NCBI RefSeq assembly: GCF_003885045.1
Contig: NZ_RHJS01000002.1
Span: forward strand, 2,356,001-2,420,000
Reading direction: 5' to 3'
DNA from: Schaedlerella arabinosiphila
Lineage (GTDB): Bacteria; Bacillota; Clostridia; Lachnospirales; Lachnospiraceae
Length of the DNA: 64,000 nt
In this document: one piece after another, positions 49,923 through 60,113 of the stretch
Layout of the letters: every line of letters begins with the position of its first letter
Numbering within the stretch: position 1 is the stretch's first letter
The notes under the pieces: generated by a model
Database searches by the model: none
Seen by the model: only the letters and a program-made list of their open reading frames with translations
What the model was told of the DNA's origin: nothing
Position numbers and translations under genes: made by a program

Positions 49923-51410
49923 TCAGCTTTCCTCTGCCGTACGCCCGTACATCTTCGTCATCCGGTAGATTTCCTTTGTCAGAGCTTCCGTGATCTGGCC
50001 TTTTTTCAGTCTCCACACCCAGTTGTTGCCCAGTGTGGACGGTATGTTGATCCTTGCCTTCTCGTCCAGGCAGAGGAAATCCTGGATCGGAATGATGCAC
50101 AGATCCGCAACGCTTCCCATTGCCATGGCAATGAAATCCCAGGACAGGGTGTCTTCATCCAGCGCCGGCTTGCGCAGATATTCCTTCGCAAAATCTCTGC
50201 ACGCCTTGTCCACGTTGTGATACCAGCCCCGCGTCGTGTCGTTGTCATGGGTTCCTGTATAAACCACACAGTTCGGGATATATGTATGGGGCAGATAATT
50301 CGCCGCCTCCCGGGAGTCAAACGCAAACTGGATCACCTTCATTCCCGGAAAACCGGTGTCCTTTAAAAGCTTAAGCACCGTATCCGTCAGATATCCCAGA
50401 TCCTCGGCAATGATGTCCAGCTTTCCAAGCTTCTTCTCAATGGCCTGGAACAGCTCGATACCCGGTCCCGGCTTCCAGCAGCCGTTCACCGCCGTCTCGT
50501 CCCCGTAGGGGATGGTATAATATTCGTCAAATCCCCGGAAATGGTCGATCCGAACCTTGTCATAGAGCTTGAAGCTGTATGCGATCCGCTTCGCCCACCA
50601 CTCATAGTCTGTTTTCTTATGGTAATCCCAGTCATACAGAGGATTGCCCCACAACTGCCCTGTTGCGGAAAATGCATCCGGCGGACAGCCGGCAACCGCG
50701 ATGGGCAGGTTTTCCCCGTCGAACTGGAACAGCTCCGGATTGGCCCAGGTATCGGCGCTGTCAAACGCCACATAGATGGGAATGTCCCCGATGATCTGCA
50801 CCCCCTGCCGGTTTGCATACGCATGCAGCTTCTTCCACTGGCGGTCAAACTCAAACTGCTGGAAGCGGTAAAAATCGATCTCTTCCTTCAGCTCTTCCTT
50901 TGCCTTCTCCAGCGCCTTCGGGTCACGGTCGCGGTATTCTTTGGGCCATTCGATCCAGCTCTTTCCGCCCTGCCAGTCCTTGATCGCCATATACAGGCAG
51001 TATTCCGTCAGCCAGTCCTTATTTGTTTCTAAAAATTCTCTGTATTCGTCGTTCTTCTTAAACCGGTGGAACGCTTTGCGCAGCACCTTGAACCGTCCGA
51101 AATACAGCGCCTCATAGTCAATTCGGTCCTTCTGGTCTCCAAAATTCTGGGACTTGCACTCCGCTTTGGTCAGAAGCCCTTCTTTTCTCAGTGTTTTCAG
51201 ATCGATAAAATATGGATTCCCTGCAAATGTCGAAAAAGACTGGTAAGGAGAATCTCCGTAGCCGGTAGGTCCCAACGGCAGGATCTGCCACTTGCTCTGC
51301 CCGGCCTCCTTCAGTTGGTCTACAAATTCATAGGCTTCCTTGGAAAAACAGCCGATCCCATATTTGGAAGGCAATGCAAAAATCGGAAGCAAGATTCCAC
51401 TTTCTCTCAT
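49923..51410 (-). CDS. malQ: 4-alpha-glucanotransferase MalQ
   Basis: 495 residues, GH77. ESGILLPIFALPSKYGIGCF at the start, QILPLGPTGYGDSPYQSFST, RIDHFRGFDEYYTIP with the catalytic Asp nucleophile, DIIAEDLGYLTD with the acid/base Glu, and YTGTHDNDTTRGW. ATG 51410 is fixed by AGGAGG; earlier codons lie in the tail of glgP. The start is 13 bp from the glgP stop. It transfers glucan segments between maltodextrins to feed phosphorylase. Confidence 0.95.
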   Translation of the reverse strand: MRESGILLPIFALPSKYGIGCFSKEAYEFVDQLKEAGQSKWQILPLGPTGYGDSPYQSFSTFAGNPYFIDLKTLRKEGLLTKAECKSQNFGDQKDRIDYEALYFGRFKVLRKAFHRFKKNDEYREFLETNKDWLTEYCLYMAIKDWQGGKSWIEWPKEYRDRDPKALEKAKEELKEEIDFYRFQQFEFDRQWKKLHAYANRQGVQIIGDIPIYVAFDSADTWANPELFQFDGENLPIAVAGCPPDAFSATGQLWGNPLYDWDYHKKTDYEWWAKRIAYSFKLYDKVRIDHFRGFDEYYTIPYGDETAVNGCWKPGPGIELFQAIEKKLGKLDIIAEDLGYLTDTVLKLLKDTGFPGMKVIQFAFDSREAANYLPHTYIPNCVVYTGTHDNDTTRGWYHNVDKACRDFAKEYLRKPALDEDTLSWDFIAMAMGSVADLCIIPIQDFLCLDEKARINIPSTLGNNWVWRLKKGQITEALTKEIYRMTKMYGRTAEES

Positions 51411-51423
51411 ACAGGTTTTCCTC

Positions 51424-53934
51424 CTATTTCTCTGTCTGTTCCGTATCCGTATTTTCCTCTGACAAAGCGCCGCATTGTGCACTCTCACAGTCTGCCGCCC
51501 TGCCGTCTCCGGAAACGCTGCCCTCTGCGGCTTCCCCGGACGCGCTTCCATCCAAAGCTGCCGCACAAAGGTCTCCCTCGGGGGAGGTTTGGCATGTTTC
51601 ATGGGCATCTGTCTTTAATCTCCAGATATCCCGGTTGTACTCTTCGATGGTTCTGTCCGATGAAAAATATCCCGCCCTGGCGATATTGACCAGCATCTTC
51701 TTCGCCCATGCCGTCCGGTCCTCATAGGCTCTCAGCGCCTCTTCCTTCTTCTTCGTGTATGCCTTGAAGTCCAGAAGGGTCATGAACCAGTCTTTATTCA
51801 GGAGTTCGTTCTGCAGCCTTCTCAGGTTCTCCTCCTGCCCGATCTCCAGCATCTTCTCACAGGTGATAAAGTCGATGGCCGCTTTGATATCCGGGTCTTT
51901 CTCGTAATAGCTTCTGGATACATAATCCGCATGGTCATAATGCTTGATGACCTCGTCGCTCTCTGCGCCGAACACAAAGATATTGTCGTCTCCCACCAGC
52001 TCGTGGATCTCCACGTTTGCCCCGTCCTCGGTTCCCAGAGTCACCGCGCCGTTGAGCATGAACTTCATATTGCCGGTTCCGCTGGCTTCCTTGGAGGCCA
52101 GGGAAATCTGCTCGGAAATGTCGCATGCGGGGATCAGCTTTTCCGCTTTTGACACATTGTAATTTTCCACCATCACGACTTTCATGTACGGGCTCACATC
52201 CGGGTCCTGGTTCACAATCTCCTGGAGACAGAGGATCAGGTGGATGATATCCTTCGCGATCACATAGGCCGGAGCCGCCTTTGCCCCGAAGATCACCGTA
52301 ATCGGGGTGTTGGGCTTTTTGCCTGCCTTGATCTCCAGATATTTGTGGATCACGTAGAGGGCGTTCATCTGCTGCCGCTTATACTCGTGAAGCCGCTTGA
52401 TCTGGATATCGAAAATGGAATTGGGGTCCACCTCAATTCCCTGGGACACTTTCAGATAGTCGCAGAGTACCTTTTTATTTTCATTCTTGATCTCCAGAAG
52501 GCTTGCCAGAAGCTTCTGGTCATTCTCAAATTCCAAAAGCTTTTCCAGTTCTTTGGCGTCCTTCTTGTATCCGGTCCCGATCTGCTCATCCAAAAGCCTG
52601 GTCAGCAGAGGATTGCAGTACAGAAGCCAGCGGCGGAAGGTGATGCCGTTTGTCTTATTGTTGAACTTCTCCGGATAAATCCTGTAGAAGCTGTGCAGCT
52701 CATTTTCCTTCAGGATCTCGGTATGCAGGGCAGCCACGCCGTTTACACTGAATCCGTAATGGATGTCGATATGGGCCATATGCACCACGTCCCCATGGTC
52801 GATGATGGCAACGCTCTCATCCGAATATTCATTCACTTTTTCCGAGTACTCCTCTGAAAACTTCCTGCTGACGGAATGCTTGCTGATCACCGTATATTTT
52901 CTTCTCACCTTGTCGTCCAGGATCTCAATGATGGGCACAAGCTGGGGAACCACCTTTTTCAGGTAGGCCATGGGCCATTTTTCCAGCGCTTCCGCCAGAA
53001 TCGTGTGGTTTGTGTAGGCGCAGGTCCTGGAAACCACATCGATGGCTTCGTCCATGTCCAGCCCCCGTGCGTTCAGAAGCCGGATCAGCTCCGGAATCAC
53101 CATGGTGGGATGGGTATCATTGATCTGGATCACCGCGTAGTCCGGCAGGTCATAGAGGTTGCTGCCCCGCTCCACGCATTCGTCCAGAATAAGCTGCGCC
53201 CCGTTGCTGACCATAAAATACTGCTGATAGATCCTAAGCAGACGCCCGTTGTCGTCGCTGTCGTCCGGGTAAAGGAACAGCGTCAGGTTCTTTGCAATGT
53301 CTTCTTTGTCAAAGCTGATCCCGTCCTGGACGATGGTCTCATCCACGCTGTCCACGTCGAAAAGGTGCAGCTTATTGGTTCTGTTTTCATAGCCTGTCAC
53401 TTCGATATCGTACATTCTGGACTTTAACGTCAGCCCTCGGAAAGAAACCGGATATGAAACATCGGTCTTTATCAGCCAGCTCTTTTCCTCGATCCAGGGA
53501 TTCGGAGTCTCTTTTTGCAGTCCGTTTTCAAATTCCTGCTTAAACAGTCCGAAATGGTAGTTCAGTCCGATCCCGTCTCCGCACATCCCCAGTGTGGCGA
53601 TGGAATCCAAGAAGCAGGCCGCCAGACGGCCCAGTCCGCCGTTTCCAAGGGACGGCTCGGGCTCCAGCTCCTCGATCTCACAGATGTCCTTTCCGTGGGA
53701 CGCCAGGATCTCCCGCACCTCCTCGTAGATTCCCAGATTGATCATGTTGTTGGATAAAAGCTTTCCGATCAAAAACTCTGCGGAAATGTAATAGATCTTT
53801 TTCTTTTCCTGAGGCGCTTCCTTCTCCACGGCCAGCTCCTGTACCATCTGAAGAAGCGCGCCGTAGAGCTCTTCATTTGACGACTCCGCAATTCCCTTTC
53901 CAAGATGCTTTAGCAATGTTTCCTGTACGCTCAT
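51424..53934 (-). CDS. glgP: Glycogen/maltodextrin phosphorylase with acidic C-terminal tail
   Basis: 836 residues, GT35. [17 protein letters not shown] in the N-terminal domain, [17 protein letters not shown], and [20 protein letters not shown] with the PLP-binding Lys. The conserved fold ends at about residue 772 with [14 protein letters not shown]. It is followed by roughly 65 residues rich in Ala, Ser, Gly, Glu and Cys that are unlike the family. Releases glucose-1-phosphate; operon with malQ. Confidence 0.94.
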   Translation of the reverse strand: MSVQETLLKHLGKGIAESSNEELYGALLQMVQELAVEKEAPQEKKKIYYISAEFLIGKLLSNNMINLGIYEEVREILASHGKDICEIEELEPEPSLGNGGLGRLAACFLDSIATLGMCGDGIGLNYHFGLFKQEFENGLQKETPNPWIEEKSWLIKTDVSYPVSFRGLTLKSRMYDIEVTGYENRTNKLHLFDVDSVDETIVQDGISFDKEDIAKNLTLFLYPDDSDDNGRLLRIYQQYFMVSNGAQLILDECVERGSNLYDLPDYAVIQINDTHPTMVIPELIRLLNARGLDMDEAIDVVSRTCAYTNHTILAEALEKWPMAYLKKVVPQLVPIIEILDDKVRRKYTVISKHSVSRKFSEEYSEKVNEYSDESVAIIDHGDVVHMAHIDIHYGFSVNGVAALHTEILKENELHSFYRIYPEKFNNKTNGITFRRWLLYCNPLLTRLLDEQIGTGYKKDAKELEKLLEFENDQKLLASLLEIKNENKKVLCDYLKVSQGIEVDPNSIFDIQIKRLHEYKRQQMNALYVIHKYLEIKAGKKPNTPITVIFGAKAAPAYVIAKDIIHLILCLQEIVNQDPDVSPYMKVVMVENYNVSKAEKLIPACDISEQISLASKEASGTGNMKFMLNGAVTLGTEDGANVEIHELVGDDNIFVFGAESDEVIKHYDHADYVSRSYYEKDPDIKAAIDFITCEKMLEIGQEENLRRLQNELLNKDWFMTLLDFKAYTKKKEEALRAYEDRTAWAKKMLVNIARAGYFSSDRTIEEYNRDIWRLKTDAHETCQTSPEGDLCAAALDGSASGEAAEGSVSGDGRAADCESAQCGALSEENTDTEQTEK

Positions 53935-54011
53935 AGTCTGCTTTCATTCCTCTCTTTCATAAAAAATCTTTTCTGCGTTTAGAAACTGCCGGAAAATTTC
54001 CATACAGTTCC

Positions 54012-54836
54012 TTACCCCTGCTTTCCGATATAATACAGTTCGATGGGGTCGATGGGATCGATGGGGTTTTCCTGCTCCATCTTCGCGTTGCGCCCGTGAC
54101 GGCGCAGGAGCTCTCCGCCTTTGTTGTAAAACCAGAAGGAGTAGGTCAGGATCAGCTTCACCTTGCCCATCTTTTCCTTGGTTGTCTTGTTGTAATGGTT
54201 TCCCCCGGTCTCAAAGGCCGTTTTCTTATGGATCATGGAGATCAGCTCCGTCTCGCAGGTCACCGGCTCCGGAAGGATTGTATAGGCCCTGCCCACGCAG
54301 TCCGGCTTGTGGGCGTCGCTTCCGCCCACCCTGACCTTGCCGTACTTTTTGGCCAGCTTCATGGCGTTCTCGTTGGATTCTTCCGACTCACAGCAGTTGA
54401 ACGACTCCACAAAATCAAACCGCTTCATCAATTCCGGCGATCTGCGGTAACGCTTTGTATTGGCAAAGCTCAGGTACTTCTCCCCGCATGGATGGGCCGG
54501 CCCAAGCACGCCGCCGTTGCGGTGCACAAAATCAATCAGGACGGATACCCGCATCCCGCGTAGCTCCAGCAGCCGCATCTTCACCCCTTCCGGCATGATG
54601 ACCAGTATATGTCCCGCATCCCTGGTGTCGTACTCGATCCCCTTCAATACGACAAAATCCGTATGCCGCTTTCCCTTGATATGGTTTTTCCAGTAGCGGT
54701 ACCCTTTGTAGGTATTGTGGTCCGTGATCACCATTCCCTGAAACCCTTTTGCCTTGAGGAGCATGATGTACTCCTCCACACTGACCTTACTGTCCAGAGA
54801 GCCTTCTTTTACATGGCAATGCATATCAATCTTCAT
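54012..54836 (-). CDS. PHP-domain metal-dependent phosphoesterase
   Basis: 274 residues. MKIDMHCHVKEGSLDSKVSV gives the first HxH, VITDHNTYKGYRYW the second motif, GPAHPCGEKYLS the third and GGSDAHKPDCVGR the fourth, which are the metal ligands of the PHP fold. A basic C-terminal extension follows. Single-domain PHP proteins act on nucleotide or histidinol phosphates or RNA; substrate unknown. SD AAGGAG. Confidence 0.88.
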   Translation of the reverse strand: MKIDMHCHVKEGSLDSKVSVEEYIMLLKAKGFQGMVITDHNTYKGYRYWKNHIKGKRHTDFVVLKGIEYDTRDAGHILVIMPEGVKMRLLELRGMRVSVLIDFVHRNGGVLGPAHPCGEKYLSFANTKRYRRSPELMKRFDFVESFNCCESEESNENAMKLAKKYGKVRVGGSDAHKPDCVGRAYTILPEPVTCETELISMIHKKTAFETGGNHYNKTTKEKMGKVKLILTYSFWFYNKGGELLRRHGRNAKMEQENPIDPIDPIELYYIGKQG

Positions 54837-54897
54837 TCATATATCATCTCCTTAACATTGCTGGTATAGTGTGCCCCTTCTTATCTTACGGTGTATC

Positions 54898-55692
54898 TTA
54901 TTTCTTATTCTTCTTTGTCACGGTTTTTTTCTTTTTCTGGTTCTTTCCTGCCGCCCCCTTTTTTGCCGCAGCCGGCTTTTTATCCAGATCATCGATCATG
55001 GCGCGGGCCTTTTCCACTTCATTTGCAGTAGAATGCTGTTCCCGGATCTTTTTCGCATTCTCCAGAGTCCGTTTTTTCCGCTTTCCGGATTCCATCAAAA
55101 GCTGCACGCCGATCCCCGCCACAACCAGCACGGCAATCACCACGATCCGAATGATCTCTTTGTCAAACGGCAGGAATGAGTAGATCCCTGTGCCGGCGCT
55201 CATGCCGCCGTTGATCCCTGTGATGATGATAATGATCAGTTCCGCAAAGCGGATCGTAAACAGTGCCACAACCAGGCCAATGCCCAGGCATGCCAGGCCT
55301 AGCTTCCAGTCCTTTGGCTGCAGGAAGATGAACGCGAAGGAGCTTCCCGCGATCCAGGCAATCAGAAATACCCCTACATGGTAAAATACAGCCCCCAGAA
55401 TCGCCAGCAGGATTCCCGCTGCCCCGCCGCAGATCAGGATCAGGTTCGGCTTGAGGCTGAAAGCGGCGCCTGCTCCCACTCCGATTCCAAAGCCAAGCCC
55501 CAGTCCCAGAAGGGCCGCCCACACCCGGATAAGCTTGAGTCCCAGAAAGCACCATAACAGCCCGATCACAATGGAGACCACCGTTGCAATCATCAGTGTA
55601 TTCTTCACCGGACCGCCCATCCCGTCCAGATTCTTGAGTATCGCTTCATAGTCCATTTCCTGCATACTGCTCATCAGATTGTTCACGTCCAT
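54898..55692 (-). CDS. Membrane protein, TMEM198/DUF4203-like, Lys-rich tail
   Basis: 264 residues. About seven helices from TLMIATVVSIVIGLLWCFLG to IIRIVVIAVLVVAGIGVQLL, with many Gly in the middle, then a 65-residue cytoplasmic tail ending in long Lys/Ala stretches (KKPAAAKKGAAGK and KKKK runs). The Gly-rich, tightly packed helices resemble the DUF4203 group. Function unknown. SD AAGGAG. 62 bp before the PHP gene, same strand. Confidence 0.65.
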   Translation of the reverse strand: MDVNNLMSSMQEMDYEAILKNLDGMGGPVKNTLMIATVVSIVIGLLWCFLGLKLIRVWAALLGLGLGFGIGVGAGAAFSLKPNLILICGGAAGILLAILGAVFYHVGVFLIAWIAGSSFAFIFLQPKDWKLGLACLGIGLVVALFTIRFAELIIIIITGINGGMSAGTGIYSFLPFDKEIIRIVVIAVLVVAGIGVQLLMESGKRKKRTLENAKKIREQHSTANEVEKARAMIDDLDKKPAAAKKGAAGKNQKKKKTVTKKNKK

Positions 55693-55807
55693 TTCTCTTA
55701 CTCCTTGTCCCTTATTATATTTTCTCGCCAGTACTTTACCGTTGAAGTTCTTCTATGGTTATTCTACCAATTTTTGCTGTATTATACAAGAAAAAATTCT
55801 GAGGACG

Positions 55808-55836
55808 TTGACATTTTCGGCAACATTCATTAGAAT
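55808..55836 (+). promoter_or_regulatory. Promoter of asnA
   Basis: TTGACA (55808-55813), 17-bp spacer and TAGAAT (55831-55836), leaving a leader of about 70 nt. Confidence 0.8.
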
Positions 55837-55911
55837 ATTGCGTATACTTTGCTGCGGACTTTTTCAGCCGTTCAAGGCAGAGATAACATATTAGCAAAGG
55901 AGTTTATACAT

Positions 55912-56922
55912 ATGGAGCATTTAATCATTCCTGACGGGTACCGTTCTCCGCTGACAATCCGGGAGACCGAGGTAGCCATCAAGGAAGTCAAGGATCATTT
56001 TGAACGCGCCCTGGCAAAGTCACTTCACCTGACCCGTGTCTCGGCGCCCCTGTTTGTCCGGCCGGAATCCGGTCTCAACGATAACCTGAACGGGGTGGAG
56101 CGCCCGGTCTCTTTCGGCATCAGGGAACAGGACGAGGCGGAGGCGGAGATCGTACATTCTCTTGCCAAGTGGAAGCGCCATGCCTTAAAGCACTATGGTT
56201 TTCATTCCGGCGAGGGGCTCTATACTGACATGAGCGCCATCCGGCGGGATGAAGACACGGACAATATCCATTCTTTATATGTAGATCAATGGGACTGGGA
56301 GAAGGTCATTTCCAGAGAAGAGCGGAATATGGAGACGTTGGAATATACGGTGCGCAAGGTATTCAGCGCGCTCAAGGAGACTGAAGATTTTATCTCCAGA
56401 CGGTACAATTACATTCAGCCCCTGCTTCCGGAGGATATCTTCTTTATCACCTCCCAGGAGCTGGAGGATATGTATCCGGATTGTACCCCGAAGGAGCGTG
56501 AGAACCGGATCACAAAGGTGAAAAAAGCGGTCTTTGTTTCCCAGATCGGGAAGGTACTCTCCTCCGGCCAGAAGCATGACGGCCGTGCGCCGGACTATGA
56601 CGACTGGGAGCTGAATGGAGATATCCTGGTCTGGTATCCTGTGCTGAATATGGGGCTGGAGATCTCCTCCATGGGAATCCGGGTGGACGAGGAGTCTCTG
56701 TCCAGACAGTTAAAGCTGGCCGGATGTGAAGAACGGGCCGGCCTGCCCTTCCAGAAGGCGCTGCTGAACCGGGAACTGCCCTATACCATCGGCGGCGGCA
56801 TCGGCCAGTCCAGAATCTGTATGTACTATCTGCGCAAAGCCCATATCGGGGAAGTGCAGGCGTCGATCTGGCCCGAAAATGTATTGAGTACGGCCAGGGA
56901 GCAGGGGATTCAATTGTTATAG
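55912..56922 (+). CDS. asnA: Aspartate-ammonia ligase (AsnA)
   Basis: 336 residues. Class II tRNA-synthetase-like fold: [20 protein letters not shown] (motif 2-like), [29 protein letters not shown], and [15 protein letters not shown] (motif 3). Full length compared with E. coli AsnA (330). Makes asparagine from aspartate, ammonia and ATP. ATG 55912 has AAAGGAG. Monocistronic with its own promoter and terminator. Confidence 0.96.
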   Translation: MEHLIIPDGYRSPLTIRETEVAIKEVKDHFERALAKSLHLTRVSAPLFVRPESGLNDNLNGVERPVSFGIREQDEAEAEIVHSLAKWKRHALKHYGFHSGEGLYTDMSAIRRDEDTDNIHSLYVDQWDWEKVISREERNMETLEYTVRKVFSALKETEDFISRRYNYIQPLLPEDIFFITSQELEDMYPDCTPKERENRITKVKKAVFVSQIGKVLSSGQKHDGRAPDYDDWELNGDILVWYPVLNMGLEISSMGIRVDEESLSRQLKLAGCEERAGLPFQKALLNRELPYTIGGGIGQSRICMYYLRKAHIGEVQASIWPENVLSTAREQGIQLL

Positions 56923-56958
56923 CGGGTCTTTGACCCTTGCGGCAGCCGCCGAATATCC

Positions 56959-56987
56959 ATGCAGGCATCAGTGCCTGCATTTTTTTA
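56959..56987. terminator. Shared terminator of asnA and mntP
   Basis: ATGCAGGCA (56959-56967), 4-nt loop, TGCCTGCAT (56972-56980), then T7. It overlaps the mntP stop region, so convergent transcripts meet here. Confidence 0.85.
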
Positions 56988-57542
56988 TAAAATCCCCAGC
57001 CCTTCCAGCAGGATCTTGGCCCCGATCAGAATCAGGATCACGCCGCCCAGCAGTTCCGCCCTGGCCCTGTATTTTGTCCCGAATATACTTCCGATCTTCA
57101 CTCCGATGGCTGAACAGACAAAGGTGACCACCCCGATAAAGCTCACGGCCGGGATGATGGATACTTTCAGAAACGCAAGCGTCACCCCCACGGCAAGCGC
57201 ATCGATGCTTGTCGCGACGGCAAGCAGGAGCATGGACTGGACGGACATGGAATCATCAATCTGCTCTTCTCCCCCAAAGGATTCTTTCACCATCTTCCCT
57301 CCGATGATCAGCAGAAGTATGAATGCGATCCAGTGGTCATACTCTGTGATCGCGTCGGTAAAAAATTTCCCCAGATAGTATCCGATCAGCGGCATCAGCG
57401 CCTGAAAGCCCCCAAACCAGGCCCCTGCTATGAACATGTGCTTCCTGCCGATCTTTCCCAGCGACAGCCCTTTACAGACCGATACCGCAAATGCATCCAT
57501 TGAAAGTCCCACAGCCAGTACAAAAAGTTCAAAAATTCCCAT
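56985..57542 (-). CDS. mntP: Manganese efflux pump MntP
   Basis: 185 residues and six helices. ELFVLAVGLSMDAFAVSVCK and LLAVATSIDALAVGVTLAFL are the two DAFA/DALA motifs with the metal-binding Asp. Size matches MntP. Expels Mn2+. SD AAGAGGAAA. The leader carries a probable manganese riboswitch, supporting the assignment. Confidence 0.93.
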   Translation of the reverse strand: MGIFELFVLAVGLSMDAFAVSVCKGLSLGKIGRKHMFIAGAWFGGFQALMPLIGYYLGKFFTDAITEYDHWIAFILLLIIGGKMVKESFGGEEQIDDSMSVQSMLLLAVATSIDALAVGVTLAFLKVSIIPAVSFIGVVTFVCSAIGVKIGSIFGTKYRARAELLGGVILILIGAKILLEGLGIL

Positions 57543-57589
57543 TTTTCCTCTTCCTTTCTCTCTATCATTCGAAGATATTTCTTTACCAC

Positions 57590-57731
57590 AAAATTAAGAC
57601 TCACGGGCAGCTATCATATGTACAAAGCTGTCCATGAGTCTCATCGTTTCAAGTATCACCGGGAGCGCTTCTTGGCTCCATTATGTCGATCATACTGCAT
57701 ATACTATGCCGATTACTCCCTCCTGGAAATT
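57590..57731 (-). promoter_or_regulatory. Probable yybP-ykoY manganese riboswitch
   Basis: The mntP leader contains GGGAGTAATCGG near 57722-57711, then a central region (ATGATCGACAT, GGAGCC...GCGCTCCCGG) and GAAACGATGAGACTCATGGA, the arrangement and loop sequences (GGGGAGUA-like, GA(U/C)GAGAC-like) of this Mn2+-sensing class. A long stem AGACTCATGGACAGC with GCTGCCCGTGAGTCT follows. On binding Mn2+, expression of the efflux pump should rise. Fold not computed. Confidence 0.65.
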
Positions 57732-57737
57732 GATGAC

Positions 57738-57766
57738 ATTGTAACATGTCCGCAGAGATTAATCAA
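57738..57766 (-). promoter_or_regulatory. Promoter of mntP
   Basis: Leftward TTGATT (57761-57766), 17-bp spacer and TACAAT (57738-57743), about 20 bp before the riboswitch. Confidence 0.7.
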
Positions 57767-57778
57767 GTAGGGAATTGT

Positions 57779-58957
57779 TTATTTTCCTGCAATCCCCATA
57801 ATTTTAATATAGTCTTCGGTTTTATCCCGCATGATATGGAATCCCTGCTCCAACTCATCCATTGGGAATCTGTGGGTGATCAGACAGGAAGGGCTGACCC
57901 TTTTTTGGGCCAGGCGTTCCAGCACGTACTGCCAGTCATCCGGCGGGCAGTTTTCGCCTGCATCCTGGATATACCGCCTCTCTTCATCCGAAACTCCCTG
58001 TTTTGAAAGCCTCTGTTTTGTCAGGGATGCATCTTCCATCCTCTCCGCCATTCGAATCGAGGGCTCTGTTTCCGGAAATGAAAACGACGAATTCCACGTG
58101 CCGGTCACTGTCAGCTGATTTCTCAGGATCTTCCAGTATACGGCTTTTTCCAGATTCATATCGGAAAACGGATTTCCCACCAGCATCACTCTGCCCCCCG
58201 GTGCGGTGTGATCAACGGCCCATGTCAAAGTCTCATTTTTTCCTACGCATTCGAAAAATACGTCCGCCCCGGCGCCCTCTGTCCGTTCTCTCAGCCATTG
58301 GCCCGGGTTCTGTTCTCTGCTGTCGCACCAGGCGTCGCCGGGCAGTCCCAGCTTCTCCAGCATCTGTTTTTGGAAACCTTTGTTGCCGATGGCCAGGATA
58401 TTTTTCACTCCTGCCTCCTGCAGGAACATGATCAACAGAAGCCCGATCGTACCAAGCCCGCATACTGCTACGATATCTGCCGGATCCGGCGCGGCCCGCC
58501 TCATGGCATGGACCGCTACTGCCATGGGTTCCAGCATGGCGGCCTCTGCAAACGTCACGTTATCTGGCAGTATGATCAGATTCTCCGCCGGAACTGCGGC
58601 ATATTCCGCAAAACCGCCGTCTGTGCGGGAGCCCAGATAGCTGTAATGCCTGCACATCTCATACTGCTCCTTCCGGCAGGGTCCGCAGGCTCTGCATGGA
58701 ATCAGCGGGAAAATCCCCACACGCTTCCCGATCCATCCGGGATCTACTGCTTTTCCCGCTTTTGCCACAACTCCGGAAAATTCATGTCCCGGGATCAGCG
58801 GAAAGGAATACGTGCCGTTCTGGTAGACCCTGGGGATGTCAGAACCACAGATTCCGGCCGCTTTCACCTCAACCAGCACTTCGCCGTCATGAAGGACCGG
58901 TTCCTCTATATTATCCAATCTGAAATCATTGATATCATGCAGCACCCATGCTTTCAT
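57779..58957 (-). CDS. Zinc-dependent alcohol dehydrogenase (galactitol-1-P/sorbitol dehydrogenase-like)
   Basis: 392 residues, MDR family. GICGSDIPRVYQNG and PLIPGHEFSGVV give the catalytic zinc site, CRACGPCRKEQYEMC the structural zinc, and VCGLGTIGLLLIMF the NAD-binding GxGxxG. GTWNSSFSFPE and a C-terminal segment with EQGFHIM match the polyol-phosphate dehydrogenase branch. An insertion of about 40 residues (after SFPETEPSI up to DDWQYVLERL) is unusual. 22 bp after the esterase gene, one operon. Confidence 0.85.
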   Translation of the reverse strand: MKAWVLHDINDFRLDNIEEPVLHDGEVLVEVKAAGICGSDIPRVYQNGTYSFPLIPGHEFSGVVAKAGKAVDPGWIGKRVGIFPLIPCRACGPCRKEQYEMCRHYSYLGSRTDGGFAEYAAVPAENLIILPDNVTFAEAAMLEPMAVAVHAMRRAAPDPADIVAVCGLGTIGLLLIMFLQEAGVKNILAIGNKGFQKQMLEKLGLPGDAWCDSREQNPGQWLRERTEGAGADVFFECVGKNETLTWAVDHTAPGGRVMLVGNPFSDMNLEKAVYWKILRNQLTVTGTWNSSFSFPETEPSIRMAERMEDASLTKQRLSKQGVSDEERRYIQDAGENCPPDDWQYVLERLAQKRVSPSCLITHRFPMDELEQGFHIMRDKTEDYIKIMGIAGK

Positions 58958-58979
58958 GCGTCCTTCTCCCCTCTATAAT

Positions 58980-59939
58980 TTACTTTTTCAGATTTTTCAA
59001 AAAGGCATCTGCCAGCTCCGGCCAGACAGTCACCTCAGGTTCCGGCGCCGGCACCCTTTCCGCATGCCGCTTTTCCTGTTCTTCCCATTCCGCCTGAACC
59101 CTTTCCGGTACGGTAACTTCCCCGGACTTCACCTTCCGCATCACACAGACCAGCTGTTCCTCCGTATACGGGCTCATATGCACTCCGTTGGCCCAGTCCT
59201 CATCTGCCAGGGACAGCCCGTGTATTCCTCTGGTGAACATATGGAACGCGCAGGGAACTCCGTTTTCCCGGCATGCCCTGACATACATCTCACTGTTCTC
59301 CACCGGCACTGTCTCATCCGTTGCAGTGGCCCACAAAAAACAGGGCGGTGTATTTTCCGTCACCTGCTTTTCCAGAGACATGTATTCCAGTTCGTCTGGA
59401 GACGCGTCCTCTCCCAGCAGTGCAATAAAGGAACCTTTATGTGCCTTTTCCCCGGAGGTGATCACCGGGTAATTCAGGAACGCAGAATCCGGCCGATTTG
59501 ATATACCGCTGTATTCAGCCGAATCGTCCTGGATGTCCTCATAATGTACACACAGGCTGCCGCAGAGATGCCCTCCTGCAGAAAATCCGCAGACGGTCAG
59601 CTCATCCCCGATCACGCCAAATGCATCCTCATTCTTTCGGATATAGCGGACTGCCCGTGAGATATCCTTCAGTGGCTGAAGCTTTAACGGAACCGACTGG
59701 AGAAAATTGACGGTATACGTCAGCACAAAGGTCTGATACCCTTTCTCATAGAATTTCCGCGCCACCAGCTCCCCCTCTGACGGTGAGACCACGCAGTAGG
59801 CCCCTCCTGGCACGACCAGGATACATGGCCGTTTTACATCATCCTCATGGATATAGGAGGTGATATTCGGCACAAATCCAAAGGCATGGTCATAGGAATA
59901 TTCTCCCGGTTCCCAGATTTTGTACGATTCTGTTTTCAT
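58980..59939 (-). CDS. Alpha/beta hydrolase (carbohydrate esterase/lipase-like)
   Basis: 319 residues. CILVVPGGAYCVVSPSEG is the oxyanion-hole motif, VCGFSAGGHLCGSLC the nucleophile elbow, ATDETVP the Asp and GIHGLSLADED the His. The pattern is that of the BD-FAE/acetyl-xylan-type esterases with a polar C-terminal extension. Together with the polyol dehydrogenase this may be a small carbohydrate-use operon; substrate unknown. SD GGAGG. Confidence 0.85.
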   Translation of the reverse strand: MKTESYKIWEPGEYSYDHAFGFVPNITSYIHEDDVKRPCILVVPGGAYCVVSPSEGELVARKFYEKGYQTFVLTYTVNFLQSVPLKLQPLKDISRAVRYIRKNEDAFGVIGDELTVCGFSAGGHLCGSLCVHYEDIQDDSAEYSGISNRPDSAFLNYPVITSGEKAHKGSFIALLGEDASPDELEYMSLEKQVTENTPPCFLWATATDETVPVENSEMYVRACRENGVPCAFHMFTRGIHGLSLADEDWANGVHMSPYTEEQLVCVMRKVKSGEVTVPERVQAEWEEQEKRHAERVPAPEPEVTVWPELADAFLKNLKK

Positions 59940-60022
59940 GTTCTGCTTCCTCCGTATCTATATTTTGCTGTTAAAAGATTCTTGCGCCATTTTTCATTGC
60001 TTCTCGAAACCTTTCCGCTTCA

Positions 60023-60051
60023 ATTGTAACCAAAAGCGTACACATTGTCAA
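60023..60051 (-). promoter_or_regulatory. Promoter of the esterase-dehydrogenase operon
   Basis: Leftward TTGACA (60046-60051), 17-bp spacer and TACAAT (60023-60028). The repeat fragment at 60065 lies immediately upstream. Confidence 0.8.
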
Positions 60052-60064
60052 TTCGGATTACATA

Positions 60065-60088
60065 CAGCTTTTCTGCATACGATGGTAT
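60065..60088. repeat. Intergenic palindromic repeat, half copy 3
   Basis: CAGCTTTTCTGCATACGATGGTAT, the right half of the element at 30120-30163, identical over this stretch. The left arm is missing. Confidence 0.75.
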
Positions 60089-60113
60089 AAGTTACTGGAG
60101 CACCCAAAGGGTA

